A stretch of DNA of 64,000 nucleotides, taken from assembly GCF_000428945.1 (NCBI RefSeq), contig NZ_AUAX01000018.1, positions 62,001-126,000 on the forward strand. Direction: 5' to 3'. Made by a program: the position numbers and the translations under genes. This DNA is from Hamadaea tsunoensis DSM 44101 (lineage in GTDB: Bacteria > Actinomycetota > Actinomycetes > Mycobacteriales > Micromonosporaceae). The notes beneath the pieces are model-generated. The model searched no databases. It was not told the origin of the DNA and saw nothing but the letters and a program-made list of their open reading frames with translations. This document shows positions 32,135 through 42,609 of this stretch, one piece after another; position 1 is the stretch's first letter, and every line of letters begins with the position of its first letter.

Positions 32135-33063
32135 GTTCCGAGTACGCGATCGAGGCGCGGGGGCTGGCGAAGTCCTACGGCGACGTGCACGCGCTGCGCG
32201 GCGTCGACCTGTACGCCGAGCGCGGCAGCATGCTGGCGCTGCTGGGCCCCAACGGCGCGGGCAAGACCACCGTGATCCGCATCCTGACCACCCTGCTGAT
32301 CCCGGACGGCGGCACCGCGACCGTCGGCGGGCACGACGTGGTACGCGCTGCGGCGCGCGTCCGCGAGGTGATCGGCCTGACCGGCCAGGAGATGTCGGTC
32401 GACGGGCTGCTCACCGGGCGGGAGAACCTGGTGATGATGGGCCGGCTGTTCCACCTGGGCAAGGCGGCGGCCCGGCAGCGTGCCGACGACCTGCTGGAGC
32501 AGTTCGACCTGACCGAGGCGGCCGGCCGGCAGGCCCGGTGGTACTCCGGTGGCATGCGCCGCCGGCTGGACCTGGCCGTCAGCCTCATCACCGCGCCGCC
32601 GGTGATCTTCCTCGACGAGCCGACGACGGGCCTGGACCCGCGCAGCCGCCAGGGCATGTGGGAGGTCATCCGCAAGCTGATGGCCGACGGCACGACGATC
32701 CTGCTGACCACCCAGTACCTGGAGGAGGCCGACATCCTCGCCGACCGGGTGGCCCTCATCGACGGCGGCGGCGTGGTCGCCGAGGGCACGCCCGGCGACC
32801 TCAAGCGCCGTATCGGTTCCGAGCGCATCGAGTTCCAGTTCGCCACCGACGACGTGGCCGAGAAGGCCCAGCTGCTCGTCGGCGGGGCCGTCCTGCACGG
32901 CAACGGGCTGAGCGTGCCCGCCGCCGACCCCGCCGAGGTCCGTCACCTGATCAACCGGGTGGCCGACGCCGGCTTCGACGCGACGGGTCTGGAGATCCGC
33001 CGCCCCACGCTCGACGACGTCTTCCTGACCATGACCGGCCAGACCGAGGGAGCCACCCTGTGA
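32131..33063 (+). CDS. DrrA-type ABC transporter ATP-binding protein
   Basis: Cytoplasmic ATPase of a drug/antibiotic exporter, 310 residues. Visible motifs: Walker A GPNGAGKT (39-46), signature [11 protein letters not shown], Walker [13 protein letters not shown], and [10 protein letters not shown], where DrrA-family proteins have Gln in place of the switch His. The C-terminal extension ([11 protein letters not shown]) is typical of the daunorubicin-resistance family. ATG overlaps the PKS stop (ATGA), so expression is coupled to the PKS genes, and the stop overlaps the permease start (GTGA). The pair probably exports the polyketide and gives self-resistance; the substrate is inferred from position only. 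Confidence 0.93.
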   Translation: MSSEYAIEARGLAKSYGDVHALRGVDLYAERGSMLALLGPNGAGKTTVIRILTTLLIPDGGTATVGGHDVVRAAARVREVIGLTGQEMSVDGLLTGRENLVMMGRLFHLGKAAARQRADDLLEQFDLTEAAGRQARWYSGGMRRRLDLAVSLITAPPVIFLDEPTTGLDPRSRQGMWEVIRKLMADGTTILLTTQYLEEADILADRVALIDGGGVVAEGTPGDLKRRIGSERIEFQFATDDVAEKAQLLVGGAVLHGNGLSVPAADPAEVRHLINRVADAGFDATGLEIRRPTLDDVFLTMTGQTEGATL

Positions 33064-33881
33064 GCACGAACGTCCTGACCCCCGAGCGCGTCCGCGCCGT
33101 CGCCGTCGCGCCCCGGTCGGCCCTGGCGCTGGCGTGGAGCGACTGCCTGGTGCTCACCGGCCGCAGCCTGCGCCACCTGACCCGCAACATGGACCAGCTG
33201 ATCCAGACCTTCTCGCTGCCGATCATCCTGCTGCTCATGTTCCGCTACCTGCTCGGCGGCGCGATCAAGACCGACCAGACGTACATCAACTACGTGATCT
33301 CCGGCCTCATCGTCATCAGCGCCGGGTTCAACCTGACCTCCACGGTCATCGGCGTCACCAACGACATGCGCAACGGCATCGTCGAGCGGTTCCGGTCCAT
33401 GCCGGTGCTGCCGCCGTCGGTGCTCGTCGCGCACGTGGCCGCGGCCGTGCTGCGGACGTTCGTGTCGGCGACGGTGCTGATCGTCGCGGGCTTCCTCGTC
33501 GGCTTCCGGCCCGACGCCGGCCCGCTGGAGTGGCTCGCGGTCATCGGCCTGCTCGCGCTGTTCGCCACCGCGCTGTGCTGGGTCGCCGTCATCCTCGGCC
33601 TGCTCGCCAAGAGCGTCGAGGGCGGCAGCGGCTACGGCCTCATCCTCGTCTTCCTGCCGTACCTCAGCTCCGCGCTGGTGCCGACCGAGACGATGCCCAA
33701 GGTGCTCGGCACGATCGTGCGCTACCAGCCGGTCAGCGCCATCGCCGACGCCGTGCGGTCGCTGCTCACCGAGGCCCCGGCCGGCAACTCCATCTGGCTC
33801 GCCCTCGTGTGGTGGGCGGCGATCCTCCTGCTCGCCGTGCCGACCGCCGCGCGCCTGTTCCGCCGCCGGGCCCTCGGCTGA
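33060..33881 (+). CDS. DrrB-type ABC-2 transporter permease
   Basis: Membrane partner of the preceding ATPase, 273 residues with about six hydrophobic segments. The start is GTG 33060, overlapping the ATPase stop as GTGA. Family features: an N-terminal region before the first helix (RNMDQLIQTFSLPIILLLMF), the loop NDMRNGIVERFRSMPV, and the conserved segment ALVPTETMPKVLGTIVRYQPVS before the last helix. The length fits ABC-2 permeases of the daunorubicin exporter type. It probably forms the channel exporting the cluster product. Confidence 0.93.
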   Translation: MSTNVLTPERVRAVAVAPRSALALAWSDCLVLTGRSLRHLTRNMDQLIQTFSLPIILLLMFRYLLGGAIKTDQTYINYVISGLIVISAGFNLTSTVIGVTNDMRNGIVERFRSMPVLPPSVLVAHVAAAVLRTFVSATVLIVAGFLVGFRPDAGPLEWLAVIGLLALFATALCWVAVILGLLAKSVEGGSGYGLILVFLPYLSSALVPTETMPKVLGTIVRYQPVSAIADAVRSLLTEAPAGNSIWLALVWWAAILLLAVPTAARLFRRRALG

Positions 33882-33891
33882 GGGCGCGGCC

Positions 33892-35061
33892 ATGACCTCG
33901 CACTCCGGTGCGCGCGGTGCCGTCATCCTCGGCGGTGGCGGCATCCGCGTCCCCGGCGGCCTGGCGATGCGCTGGCGGGCGCTGCGCGACGCCCTCGCGC
34001 GCCACGCGCCCACGACCTTCCGCGAGCTCGGCTGCGACCGGTGGGCGGCCTGCGAGCGCGTGTGCGTCACCAGCGGAGTCTCCGCGCGTACGCACAACGT
34101 CGCCGTGACCGGCGGCAAGGTGTGGTTCAACGACCGCACCTTCTGCGACGAGTACGCGCGCTGGCTCGCCGACGATCTCGCGGAGTCCGGTGTCGGCACG
34201 ATCGTCTGCAGTGGACTGGACACCTACCGCTACGTGGCCGCGCTGGCCGCCACCGGCCGTTTCCACGTCGTGTTCGACCTGCACAACGTGGAAACGGTGC
34301 TGCACAGGCAGATCGTCGAGCAGATGCCGCCCGGCTCGCCCTACGCCGGGCACTACACCGAGGACTACGCCCGGCGGGTGGCGGTGGCCGAGCGCACCGC
34401 CGTCCAGGCCGCCGACGCGGTCTGGGTGTGCAGCCCGGACGACCGCGACCTCGCGGTGGCGACGTTCGGCGTACCGGCGGCCAAGGTACGCGTCGCGCCC
34501 AACGTCGTGCCGGTCACGGGAACCGCGGTGCCGCCCAACCGGGCCGAGCGGATCAGCTTCACCGGCCGCATCGACTGGTTCCCCAACATCGGCGCCGGCC
34601 GGGCCCTCATCGACGAGATCGCGCCGCTGCTCATCGAGCGCGGGATCGAGGTGCCGGTGGTCATCGCCGGGATGATGGCCCGGGAACTGCTCGACGGGCC
34701 GGACCTGCCGCCCACCGTGCGGCTGGTCTCCGCGCCCCGCCAGATCGCCGACATCGTGGCCGACAGCGTCCTGGCGGTCCCGCTCACGCTCGGCGGCGGC
34801 AGCCGGTTCAAGGTGCTGGAGGCGTTCGCGGCCGGCGCGCCCGTCGTCTCCACCGCGAAGGGCGTCGAAGGGCTCGGTCTGGAGCCCGGCCGGCACTACC
34901 TCGCGGCGGAGAAGCCGGCCGAGTTCGCCGACGCGCTGGCCGTCCTGCTCACCGACGCGGCGGTACGCGCGCGGCTGGCCGGTGCCGGCTGGGACCTCGT
35001 CCGCACCCGCTACTCGATCGACGCGCTGGCCGACACCCTGGCGGGCAGCCTGCCGCGATGA
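33892..35061 (+). CDS. GT4-family (group 1) glycosyltransferase
   Basis: 389-residue GT-B enzyme, full length. The N-terminal domain has a Gly-rich loop (GGGGIRVPGG) and DLHNVET. The C-terminal donor domain has SFTGRIDWFPNIGAG, the form seen in GT4 enzymes, then VPLTLGGGSRFKVLEAFAAGAPVVSTAKGVEGL, which contains the usual Glu nucleotide-sugar contact. It lies 10 bp after the permease in the same direction, with GAGGG upstream. It could glycosylate the polyketide, particularly as the other GT-like gene (8223-9095) is degenerate, but GT4 enzymes more often act on polysaccharides or lipids, so the link is tentative. Confidence 0.85.
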   Translation: MTSHSGARGAVILGGGGIRVPGGLAMRWRALRDALARHAPTTFRELGCDRWAACERVCVTSGVSARTHNVAVTGGKVWFNDRTFCDEYARWLADDLAESGVGTIVCSGLDTYRYVAALAATGRFHVVFDLHNVETVLHRQIVEQMPPGSPYAGHYTEDYARRVAVAERTAVQAADAVWVCSPDDRDLAVATFGVPAAKVRVAPNVVPVTGTAVPPNRAERISFTGRIDWFPNIGAGRALIDEIAPLLIERGIEVPVVIAGMMARELLDGPDLPPTVRLVSAPRQIADIVADSVLAVPLTLGGGSRFKVLEAFAAGAPVVSTAKGVEGLGLEPGRHYLAAEKPAEFADALAVLLTDAAVRARLAGAGWDLVRTRYSIDALADTLAGSLPR

Positions 35062-35088
35062 GCCCGGCCGGCTGCACCACGCCCAGGG

Positions 35089-35108
35089 TGATAGCCGGAT
35101 GTCTATCA
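35089..35108. promoter_or_regulatory. Inverted repeat, likely operator before the histidine-kinase-like gene
   Basis: TGATAG and CTATCA are perfect 6-bp arms around an 8-bp spacer, an operator-sized palindrome, ending 27 bp before the next start codon. A -10-like TAGCAT at 35124-35129 puts a transcription start at or next to the ATG at 35136, where no Shine-Dalgarno sequence is visible, so the gene may have a leaderless transcript. The regulator is unknown. Confidence 0.5.
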
Positions 35109-35135
35109 GTAAACGTCCCTGTCTAGCATTCCGGA

Positions 35136-36299
35136 ATGGACACCGTGTTCGGACGCATCGGCCGTGACACCCGCTACGTCATGGTCTCGCTTCCCTTGGC
35201 CACGGCCAGTTTCGTCGTACTGGTCACCGGATTGTGCCTCGGGCTCGGCACCGTCCCCCTCGGCGTCTGCGGCGCCCTGTTCGCCACCCTGCTCCTGGCG
35301 AGGGTCTTCGCCGGGGTCGAACGGCGCAACCTCGCCGAGCTCGGCGGAGCGCCGGTCGTCCCGCCCCGGTACGCGCCGCCGCCGCCCGGCGCGGGTTGGC
35401 TGCGACGCCTCTGGCACCCCGTGACGCAGGCGCGCTACTGGCTCGACGTGCTGCACGGCATCGTCATCTTCCCCTTCTCCATCGCGGCCTTCGTCGTCGT
35501 CGTGACGTGGTGGGCGGTCGCGATCTTCGGTCTGGCGTACCCGGTCCTGGGCTGGTTCGTCAGCGGGATCCCGGGCTACCAGGCGGTTCCGGCCGCGCTG
35601 CATCTCGGCGACGGCTACGGCGTACACCTGGCCTTCAACGTCGCGCTCGGCCTGCTCGCGGCGGCCACCCTCCCGCTCGTCGTCCGGGCGGCCGCCGCGA
35701 CCCGCGGCCAGCTCAGCCGGCTGCTGCTGGCCGAGCCGGCCTGGCTGAACGGCGAGCGGCGCGACCGGGCGGACGCGCGTACCCGGGCCCGCCTCGCCGA
35801 CCTGACCGGCAGCCTCGCCGACGTCCGCCGCCAGATCGACCTGGCCCACCTGGCGGCACCGGCAACCGCCCGGCGGCCGGGCAAGCCGGGCACCTGGGAA
35901 CCGCCCGCGGCGGCGCTGACCGTCCTGGCCGACCTCGGCCTGCAGCAGGCGCTCGTGGCCCTCGCCGAGGCGGCCCCGGTCCCGGTCCGGCTGGAGATCG
36001 GCGTGCTCTGCCGCTACAGCGGCCCCGTCGAGCAGGCGGTCTACGACCTGATCGCCGAGGCGCTCATCAACATCGACCGGCACAGTCAGGCCTCGCAGGT
36101 CGTGGTGAGCCTGCGGGACGAGCACGGGGTGCTGGTCCCGTTGATCGCCGACGACGGGGTCGGGGGAGCCCGCGCCGCCATCGGCCACTCGCTGACGTTC
36201 GTCGCCGCCCGGCTCCGCGAGCTGGGCGGCGAGCTCTTCGTCCACTCGCCGTCCGGCGGGCCGACCGTGGTGGGGGCGCATGTGCCCATCGCCGGATGA
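35136..36299 (+). CDS. Membrane sensor kinase-like protein lacking the phosphoacceptor His
   Basis: 387 residues. The N-terminal half has four hydrophobic segments (about 15-35, 40-58, 108-150, 165-200) like the sensor region of actinobacterial NarL-type kinases. The C-terminal part is a HATPase domain with an N-box-like ALINIDRHSQA and IADDGVGGA, ending in GGPTVVGAHVPI. In functional relatives a helix with RxxHD-GAQQ precedes the ATPase; here the stretch RARLADLTGSLADVRRQIDLAHLA leads straight to a Pro/Ala-rich linker and no such His-Asp pair is present. No response regulator gene is adjacent. It may be a pseudokinase that binds ATP or another regulator, or a decayed kinase. It is not obviously part of the PKS operon. 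Confidence 0.75.
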   Translation: MDTVFGRIGRDTRYVMVSLPLATASFVVLVTGLCLGLGTVPLGVCGALFATLLLARVFAGVERRNLAELGGAPVVPPRYAPPPPGAGWLRRLWHPVTQARYWLDVLHGIVIFPFSIAAFVVVVTWWAVAIFGLAYPVLGWFVSGIPGYQAVPAALHLGDGYGVHLAFNVALGLLAAATLPLVVRAAAATRGQLSRLLLAEPAWLNGERRDRADARTRARLADLTGSLADVRRQIDLAHLAAPATARRPGKPGTWEPPAAALTVLADLGLQQALVALAEAAPVPVRLEIGVLCRYSGPVEQAVYDLIAEALINIDRHSQASQVVVSLRDEHGVLVPLIADDGVGGARAAIGHSLTFVAARLRELGGELFVHSPSGGPTVVGAHVPIAG

Positions 36300-36412
36300 G
36301 GCGTACCCGTACGAGGTCGGCGTACGCGTACCAACGCGGCGCTCTCCGCGACGATCCGCGAGGTGCCGTGGACTTCGGGGTGCCGGCTGCCGCCCCCGGA
36401 CGGTGATCCGGG

Positions 36413-37471
36413 TCAGTCGCCGATGACGGCGAGGCGGTCGCTGCCGCTCGCGGCCCGGGGGTACTGCACGGCGATGAAGCTCTGGTTGGCCTTGAACGTC
36501 AGCTCGCCGCCGTGCACCATCGAGCCGTCGGCCCGCCGCACGACGAGCCGGTGGTTCTCGGCGAAGATCGCGCCCGCGTGGTCGGCGGGCACGTCGATCT
36601 GGCGGGTGACCGTGCGGGACTCCATCTGCGCCACGGCGACCGAGTGCTGGTAGCCGAGCGTCACGGCGACGCTCGCCGAACCCCGGACGTTCACCCCCGG
36701 TACGCCGATGCCCGTCTCGCCGCTGACCGTGATCGTCGTCGAGGCCAGGAACGTGTCCGTCGTGGTACGCGCGACGCCGACGGTCCAGGTGTCGCTCAGC
36801 CGCTGGGTCACCGAGGTTTCATTGTCCAGAAAGGACACGAGTTCGAAGCGCCGCCACAGCTCCAGCCGGTAGAACGGCGTGTTGGCGACCCGCCAGGCGG
36901 TCCCGCGCCCGGCGTCCCGCACAGCGGGGAACGGCACCCACGTGGACCGGTAGAGCTCCCAGTCGTTGTCGGTCTCCGGCCGGTCGCGCCCGGACAGCCG
37001 CGGCCGGGCGGGCGGCCGGCCGGTGACGGAGGTGACCGGCAGAGCCAGTACGCACGGCGGCCGCGTGATCGTCTGGTGGTGCGGCGGCAGCAGGAACACC
37101 TCGTCGCCGCCCTCGTACGGCGCCAGCACGACCTGCCCGTCGATCCAGTCGGCCGCGCGGCAGTGGTCGTCGCGTACGCAGGCGAACGAGCGGTAGTCCA
37201 TGCCGGGCAGGTAGGTCACGCGGCTCAGGGCCCGGTACCCGGCCGGCGGAAGGGGCTCGTACGGCGGACCGAAAGGGAGGTGGCTGGTGGACTTCATCCG
37301 GACCGGCGAGGCGATCACCCCGGCCGTCGCTGCGGCAGGGGCCGCGTCGCGTACGCACATCACCCAGTCGCCGTCCTTCGCCACTCCGGGCAGGGCGTGG
37401 AATCCCGGCAGCGGCGGCCGGCCCGCCATGACGAAGCCCATCTCGAGGTCACCGAAGCGCATCGTGGTCAC
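36413..37471 (-). CDS. Putative Vps62-like / aerolysin-like beta-pore protein
   Basis: 352 residues starting at GTG 37471 with AAGAGG upstream; no signal peptide. The N-terminal part resembles plant and fungal Vps62-related proteins: PLPPAGYRALSRV, then FACVRDDHCRAADW, then GGDEVFLLPPHH. The second half, about 215-350, is rich in alternating Ser/Thr and hydrophobic residues (TWTVGVARTTTDTFLAST, SGETGIGVPGVNVRGSASVAVTLGYQHS), as in the membrane-inserting hairpin and stem of aerolysin/ETX-MTX2 toxins. It ends in a short beta-rich tail (FKANQSFIAVQYP). The family assignment is from memory of motifs and is tentative. It stands alone, convergent with the kinase-like gene and divergent from the VanZ-like gene. 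Confidence 0.5.
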   Translation of the reverse strand: MTTMRFGDLEMGFVMAGRPPLPGFHALPGVAKDGDWVMCVRDAAPAAATAGVIASPVRMKSTSHLPFGPPYEPLPPAGYRALSRVTYLPGMDYRSFACVRDDHCRAADWIDGQVVLAPYEGGDEVFLLPPHHQTITRPPCVLALPVTSVTGRPPARPRLSGRDRPETDNDWELYRSTWVPFPAVRDAGRGTAWRVANTPFYRLELWRRFELVSFLDNETSVTQRLSDTWTVGVARTTTDTFLASTTITVSGETGIGVPGVNVRGSASVAVTLGYQHSVAVAQMESRTVTRQIDVPADHAGAIFAENHRLVVRRADGSMVHGGELTFKANQSFIAVQYPRAASGSDRLAVIGD

Positions 37472-37629
37472 GGTCGCACCTCTTCCCGCTCACACCACCT
37501 GCCCGAAATGTAGGCTTCGCCAAGGTCAACAGGACGGCAGCGGGTGCACGAAACGCGAGCAATCACCGCGTACACCACTTTTGGGATCATCCGATCGGTT
37601 CTCGGGTACCGGGGATCGGCACCACAGGC

Positions 37630-37686
37630 GGAGGCAGCCGCCTCCCCGCGCCGGGAAGCATGGTCTGCGAGCCCCCCACCTGGGGG
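37630..37686. promoter_or_regulatory. Two short hairpins in the intergenic region before the VanZ-like gene
   Basis: GGAGGC (37630-37635) pairs with GCCTCC (37640-37645), and CCCCC (37673-37677) pairs with GGGGG (37682-37686). They lie in the 251-bp gap between divergent genes, close upstream of the start at 37723. They could belong to the untranslated leader of the plus-strand gene. I could not match the arrangement to a known riboswitch. Confidence 0.35.
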
Positions 37687-37722
37687 AACCTGCCAATCTT
37701 GATCTTGTGAAGGTGTGTGGTC

Positions 37723-38475
37723 ATGGCCTTGAGTCCCGTACGCGGCGTCGACCGCCGGCGGTTGATCGGATGGAGCGTGGCCGTGCTGGCGGCCGCCGGT
37801 CTGACGGCAGCCGCCGTGCCCGTGGTGAAGGCCGGGCTCGATCACGCCGGCGCGGTGCCGGCCGGCGCCGCGCCGGGCGGCGCGCTCGGCCCGCCCCTGC
37901 GGGATCACCTGGTCCACGGGGGATGGCAGGCCTGGTTCACCACGATCCCCGGCGTCGTGGGCCTCACGGTGGCCCTGCTGCCGCTCGCCGCGCTGGCGGT
38001 GTGGGCGCTGGCCCGCCGGCGGAGCGCCGCCGGCGACCCGCGGGCCTGGCGCACGTCACTGGCGGAGGTCGGCATCGTCTACGGGACGGTGCCGTGGGTG
38101 TGGCTGACCATGCTGCCCGGCGGACGGGCGGGCGAGGTCGCCGGCCGGGTGAGCCTGGTACCGCTGCGGGACCTGCACACGATGACGGCCGGCGGGACGC
38201 GGACCGCGATCGTCCAGGTCGGCGGCAACCTGCTGGTGCTGGCGGCACTGGGGTTCTTCGCGCCGCTGCGGTTCGCGAAGCTCGCGTCGGTGCCGCGGAT
38301 CCTGGCGCTCGGCGCGGCCTGCTCGGCCCTGATCGAGGTCGCGCAGTACGCCCTGCGGCTGGACCGGGTTTCCTCCGTCGACGACGTCCTGCTCAACGCG
38401 GCCGGCGCCGGACTGGCCGCGCTGGCCTCGCGGCACTGGTGGCGGAGAAGCGCCGGGACCCGACTGACGCGGTGA
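37723..38475 (+). CDS. VanZ-like family membrane protein
   Basis: 250 residues with five hydrophobic segments: one near the N-terminus, one near 75-95, one near 120-135, and two in the C-terminal half. The C-terminal pattern is that of VanZ-like proteins: VSLVPLRDL, then VQVGGNLLVLAALGFFAPL, then ALIEVAQYALRLDRVSSVDDVLLNAAGAGLAAL. ATG 37723 is preferred over GTG 37717 because GAAGG at 37709 lies 9 bases before it. VanZ itself gives low-level teicoplanin resistance by an unknown route; most actinobacterial homologues have no known role. It reads away from the toxin-like gene. Confidence 0.85.
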   Translation: MALSPVRGVDRRRLIGWSVAVLAAAGLTAAAVPVVKAGLDHAGAVPAGAAPGGALGPPLRDHLVHGGWQAWFTTIPGVVGLTVALLPLAALAVWALARRRSAAGDPRAWRTSLAEVGIVYGTVPWVWLTMLPGGRAGEVAGRVSLVPLRDLHTMTAGGTRTAIVQVGGNLLVLAALGFFAPLRFAKLASVPRILALGAACSALIEVAQYALRLDRVSSVDDVLLNAAGAGLAALASRHWWRRSAGTRLTR

Positions 38476-38555
38476 CGTGTAGCCGACCGCCGCCCGCCCT
38501 GCCCGGCGATACGTTGATCCGTCCGAGACAACTCCACTATGGAGGAGGTTGGATC

Positions 38556-38774
38556 ATGGGTACCGCCATCGCGGTCGTCCTGCTCCTGGTCGGATTGGCG
38601 ATGATCGCCCTGGGTGTCTACAGCCTGTGGGACGCCAATCGCAAGAAGCCCGCCCCGCCGCTGCTGTTCGCCTGGGCGTCGAGCTACAACCAGGGCTTCG
38701 GCACGGCCTTCGGGGTGATCGTCATCATCGCCGGCCTGGCCATCGGCATCGTCGGCGCGACGCACATCGGCTGA
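38556..38774 (+). CDS. Small two-helix membrane protein, 72 residues
   Basis: ATG 38556 is preceded by a strong GGAGGAGG at 38541-38548. The protein has two hydrophobic helices (about 3-25 and 50-69) separated by a polar loop with DANRKKPAPP. The stop is followed at once by a perfect terminator hairpin, which supports a real gene. I do not recognise a family. It follows the VanZ-like gene by 80 bp on the same strand and may be co-transcribed. Confidence 0.75.
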   Translation: MGTAIAVVLLLVGLAMIALGVYSLWDANRKKPAPPLLFAWASSYNQGFGTAFGVIVIIAGLAIGIVGATHIG

Positions 38775-38776
38775 CC

Positions 38777-38810
38777 GGATCCGGGGAGCGGCCCGCCGCT
38801 CCCCGGATCC
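38777..38810 (+). terminator. Strong hairpin terminator (16-bp perfect stem)
   Basis: GGATCCGGGGAGCGGC (38777-38792) is exactly complementary to 38795-38810 with a 2-base gap. It begins two bases after the stop of the small membrane protein and separates that unit from the urease operon. There is no U-run, as is common in actinobacteria. Confidence 0.85.
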
Positions 38811-39005
38811 GCCGTGGACGATCAGGAACCGGACAGCCCGTACGCACGCGCCCCACCCCGATCGTCCCGTCCTGGTGAACCGGGCCGTGAATTCGCCGGA
38901 CCCGTGCGCGAAATGGGCCTGTAATCCGCGACTGGAATCCTTCCTCCAGGAAGCTTTCCGGGCCCGGGAAGGTGCCCGGGAGGCGTGATCCCGCCCGGAG
39001 GAAGC

Positions 39006-39308
39006 GTGTTCCTGACCCCACACGAGCAGGACCGCCTGCTCATCCACGTCGCCGCCGACGTCGCCCGGCGTCGCCGGGAGCGCGGGCTGAGACTGAACTA
39101 CCCCGAGGCCGTCGCGATCATCAGCGCCTTCCTGCTGGAGGGCGCGCGCGACGGGCGTACGGTCGTCGACCTCATGCAGGCCGGCCGCGAGGTGCTCAGC
39201 CGGGCCGACGTGCTGGACGGCGTCCCCGAGATGGTGAAGGAGGTGCAGGTGGAGGCGACGTTCGACGACGGCACGAAGCTCGTGACGGTGCACCACCCGA
39301 TCCCGTGA
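39006..39308 (+). CDS. ureA: Urease gamma subunit
   Basis: Small structural subunit of nickel urease, which hydrolyses urea to ammonia and carbamate in the cytoplasm. From GTG 39006 the protein is 100 residues, the family's standard length, and starts [22 protein letters not shown] as family members do (xLTPHExxRLLI). An in-frame GTG at 38985 would add seven residues not found in the family. GGAGGAAG lies directly upstream. [11 protein letters not shown] and [14 protein letters not shown] are conserved. The stop overlaps ureB as GTGA. A weak GlnR-like arrangement (GAAAT at 38910, GTAAT at 38921, 11 bp apart) lies in the 195 bp upstream. Confidence 0.95.
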   Translation: MFLTPHEQDRLLIHVAADVARRRRERGLRLNYPEAVAIISAFLLEGARDGRTVVDLMQAGREVLSRADVLDGVPEMVKEVQVEATFDDGTKLVTVHHPIP

Positions 39309-39612
39309 GCGTGATCCCCGGCGAGTTCCTGCTCGCCGCCGAGGACGTGGAGATCAACGTGGACCGTCCTGTCACGACACTGGTCGTCGTGAACACCGCC
39401 GACCGCCCGGTGCAGGTCGGCTCGCACTTCCACTTCGCCGAGGCCAACGCCGGTCTGGAGTTCGACCGCGCGGCCGCCTGGGGGCAGCGCCTCGCCGTGC
39501 CGGCCGGGACCGCCGTACGCTTCGAGCCCGGCGTCAGCCGCGAGGTCGAGCTGGTTCCCTTGGACGGCAACAGGATCGTGCCCGGACTGCGCGGCCTGGC
39601 CGGAGGTGCCCT

Positions 39613-39616
<4 letters not shown>
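39305..39616 (+). CDS. ureB: Urease beta subunit
   Basis: 103-residue structural subunit. GTG 39305 overlaps the ureA stop (GTGA). Conserved family segments are present: [59 protein letters not shown] and the end [18 protein letters not shown]. It packs with UreA and UreC into the (ABC)3 complex. The stop overlaps the ureC start in the same GTGA manner. Confidence 0.96.
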
Positions 39617-41309
<1,693 letters not shown>

Positions 41310-41310
<1 letters not shown>

Positions 41311-41936
41311 TGACCGCCGCCCTGCTCCTGCTCGCCGACGGCCGGTTCCCCGCCGGCGGGCACGCCCACTCGCACGGTCTGGAGGCGATGGTCGCTTCCG
41401 GCCGCGTACGCGATCTCGACGCCGTCGAGCGCGTCCTCATCGGACGGTTGCGGACCGCCGGCCTGATGACGGCCGCGTTCGCGGTGGCGGCCCGGGACGG
41501 CGACCCCGACCGGCTCGACGCCGAGCTGGACGCGCGTACGGCCTCGCCCGCGCTGCGGACGGCGTCGCGGCGGCAGGGCCGGGCGCTGCTGCGGGCGGCC
41601 CGGGTGATCTGGCCCGACGCCCCCTGGGTACGCCTGCCCGCCCAGCCCCATCAGCCGATCGTCCTCGGGTTCGCGGCGGCCGCCGCCGGGCTGACCGACG
41701 ACCGGACCGCGCTCGCGGCCGTGCACGGCGTCGCGACCGCCACCGCGAGCGCGGCCCTGCGCCTGCTCGGCCTGGACCCGTTCGCCGTGCAGGCGCTCCT
41801 GATCCGGCTCGCCCCCGAGCTGGACGCCCTCGCGGCCGAGGCGGTCAAGGGCGACCTCGCCCGCGGCGCCGCGCCGCTCACCGACCTCTCCGCCGAACTC
41901 CACGCCACCTGGGAGGTGCGTCTCTTTGCCAGCTGA
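41310..41936 (+). CDS. ureF: Urease accessory protein UreF
   Basis: 208-residue helical protein that acts with UreG and UreD to insert nickel into UreABC. It starts at ATG 41310, sharing bases with the ureC stop. Family features are [21 protein letters not shown] at the N-terminus and a Gly/Ala-rich C-terminal region ([14 protein letters not shown]). It overlaps the ureG start by 11 bp. No ureE is present in the operon, as in many actinobacteria. Confidence 0.92.
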
Positions 41937-42609
41937 GATCCTCGAACCCGTGCACACCCATCCGCATCCGACGAGCGATCCGCATCCGCCGCTGCCCCGG
42001 CTCGACCGGGCGCTGCGGGTCGGCATCGGCGGCCCGGTCGGCTCCGGCAAGACCGCGCTGGTCGCCGCGCTCTGCCGGGCCTTCGCCGGCGAGCTGCGCC
42101 TCGGCGTCGTCACCAACGACATCTACACGACCGAGGACGCGGACTTCCTGCGCCGGGCGGGCGTCCTCGATCCGGAGCGCATCCGCGCGGTCGAGACCGG
42201 CTGCTGCCCGCACACCGCGATCCGCGACGACATCTCGGCCAACCTGGACGCCGTCGACGATCTGGAGGAGGAGCTCGGCCGGCTCGACCTCGTCCTGGTC
42301 GAGAGCGGCGGCGACAACCTCACCGCCACCTTCAGCAAGGGGCTCGTCGACGTCCAGATCTTCGTGGTCGACGTGGCGGGCGGCGACAAGGTCCCGCGCA
42401 AGGGCGGCCCCGGCGTCACCGCCGCCGACCTGCTGGTCATCAACAAGACCGACCTCGCCCCGCTGGTCGGCGCCTCCCTGGAGGTGATGGACCGCGACGC
42501 CCGCGCCCGCCGCGGCGACCTGCCCACCGTCTTCCTCTCCCTCGCCGAGGACAAGCACGCCAAGCCCGTCGCGGACTGGGTGCGCCACCTCGTGGACCAT
42601 GCGCGCTGA
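41926..42609 (+). CDS. ureG: Urease accessory GTPase UreG
   Basis: 227-residue SIMIBI-class GTPase driving nickel delivery to urease. P-loop [12 protein letters not shown], then [26 protein letters not shown] (the CPH nickel-binding motif), [12 protein letters not shown] and the NKTD-type base motif (VINKTDLAP). The N-terminus is His-rich ([13 protein letters not shown]), which may stand in for the missing UreE as a nickel store. TTG 41926 is taken as start because GGGAGG lies 9 bases upstream; it overlaps ureF by 11 bp. Confidence 0.96.
   Translation: MPAEILEPVHTHPHPTSDPHPPLPRLDRALRVGIGGPVGSGKTALVAALCRAFAGELRLGVVTNDIYTTEDADFLRRAGVLDPERIRAVETGCCPHTAIRDDISANLDAVDDLEEELGRLDLVLVESGGDNLTATFSKGLVDVQIFVVDVAGGDKVPRKGGPGVTAADLLVINKTDLAPLVGASLEVMDRDARARRGDLPTVFLSLAEDKHAKPVADWVRHLVDHAR

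Noticed and set aside
33892-35061. The GT4 glycosyltransferase as a confirmed tailoring enzyme of the polyketide
   Set aside because: Position supports it, but the family mostly acts on glycans or lipids and no deoxysugar genes are present, so only the family is claimed.
37570-37722. Possible c-di-AMP (ydaO-type) riboswitch before the VanZ-like gene, because of GGGGGAACC and hairpins
   Set aside because: The GGGGGAACC lies at the 3' end of the leader instead of the 5' part, and the GGGGUGAA and later conserved boxes are absent.
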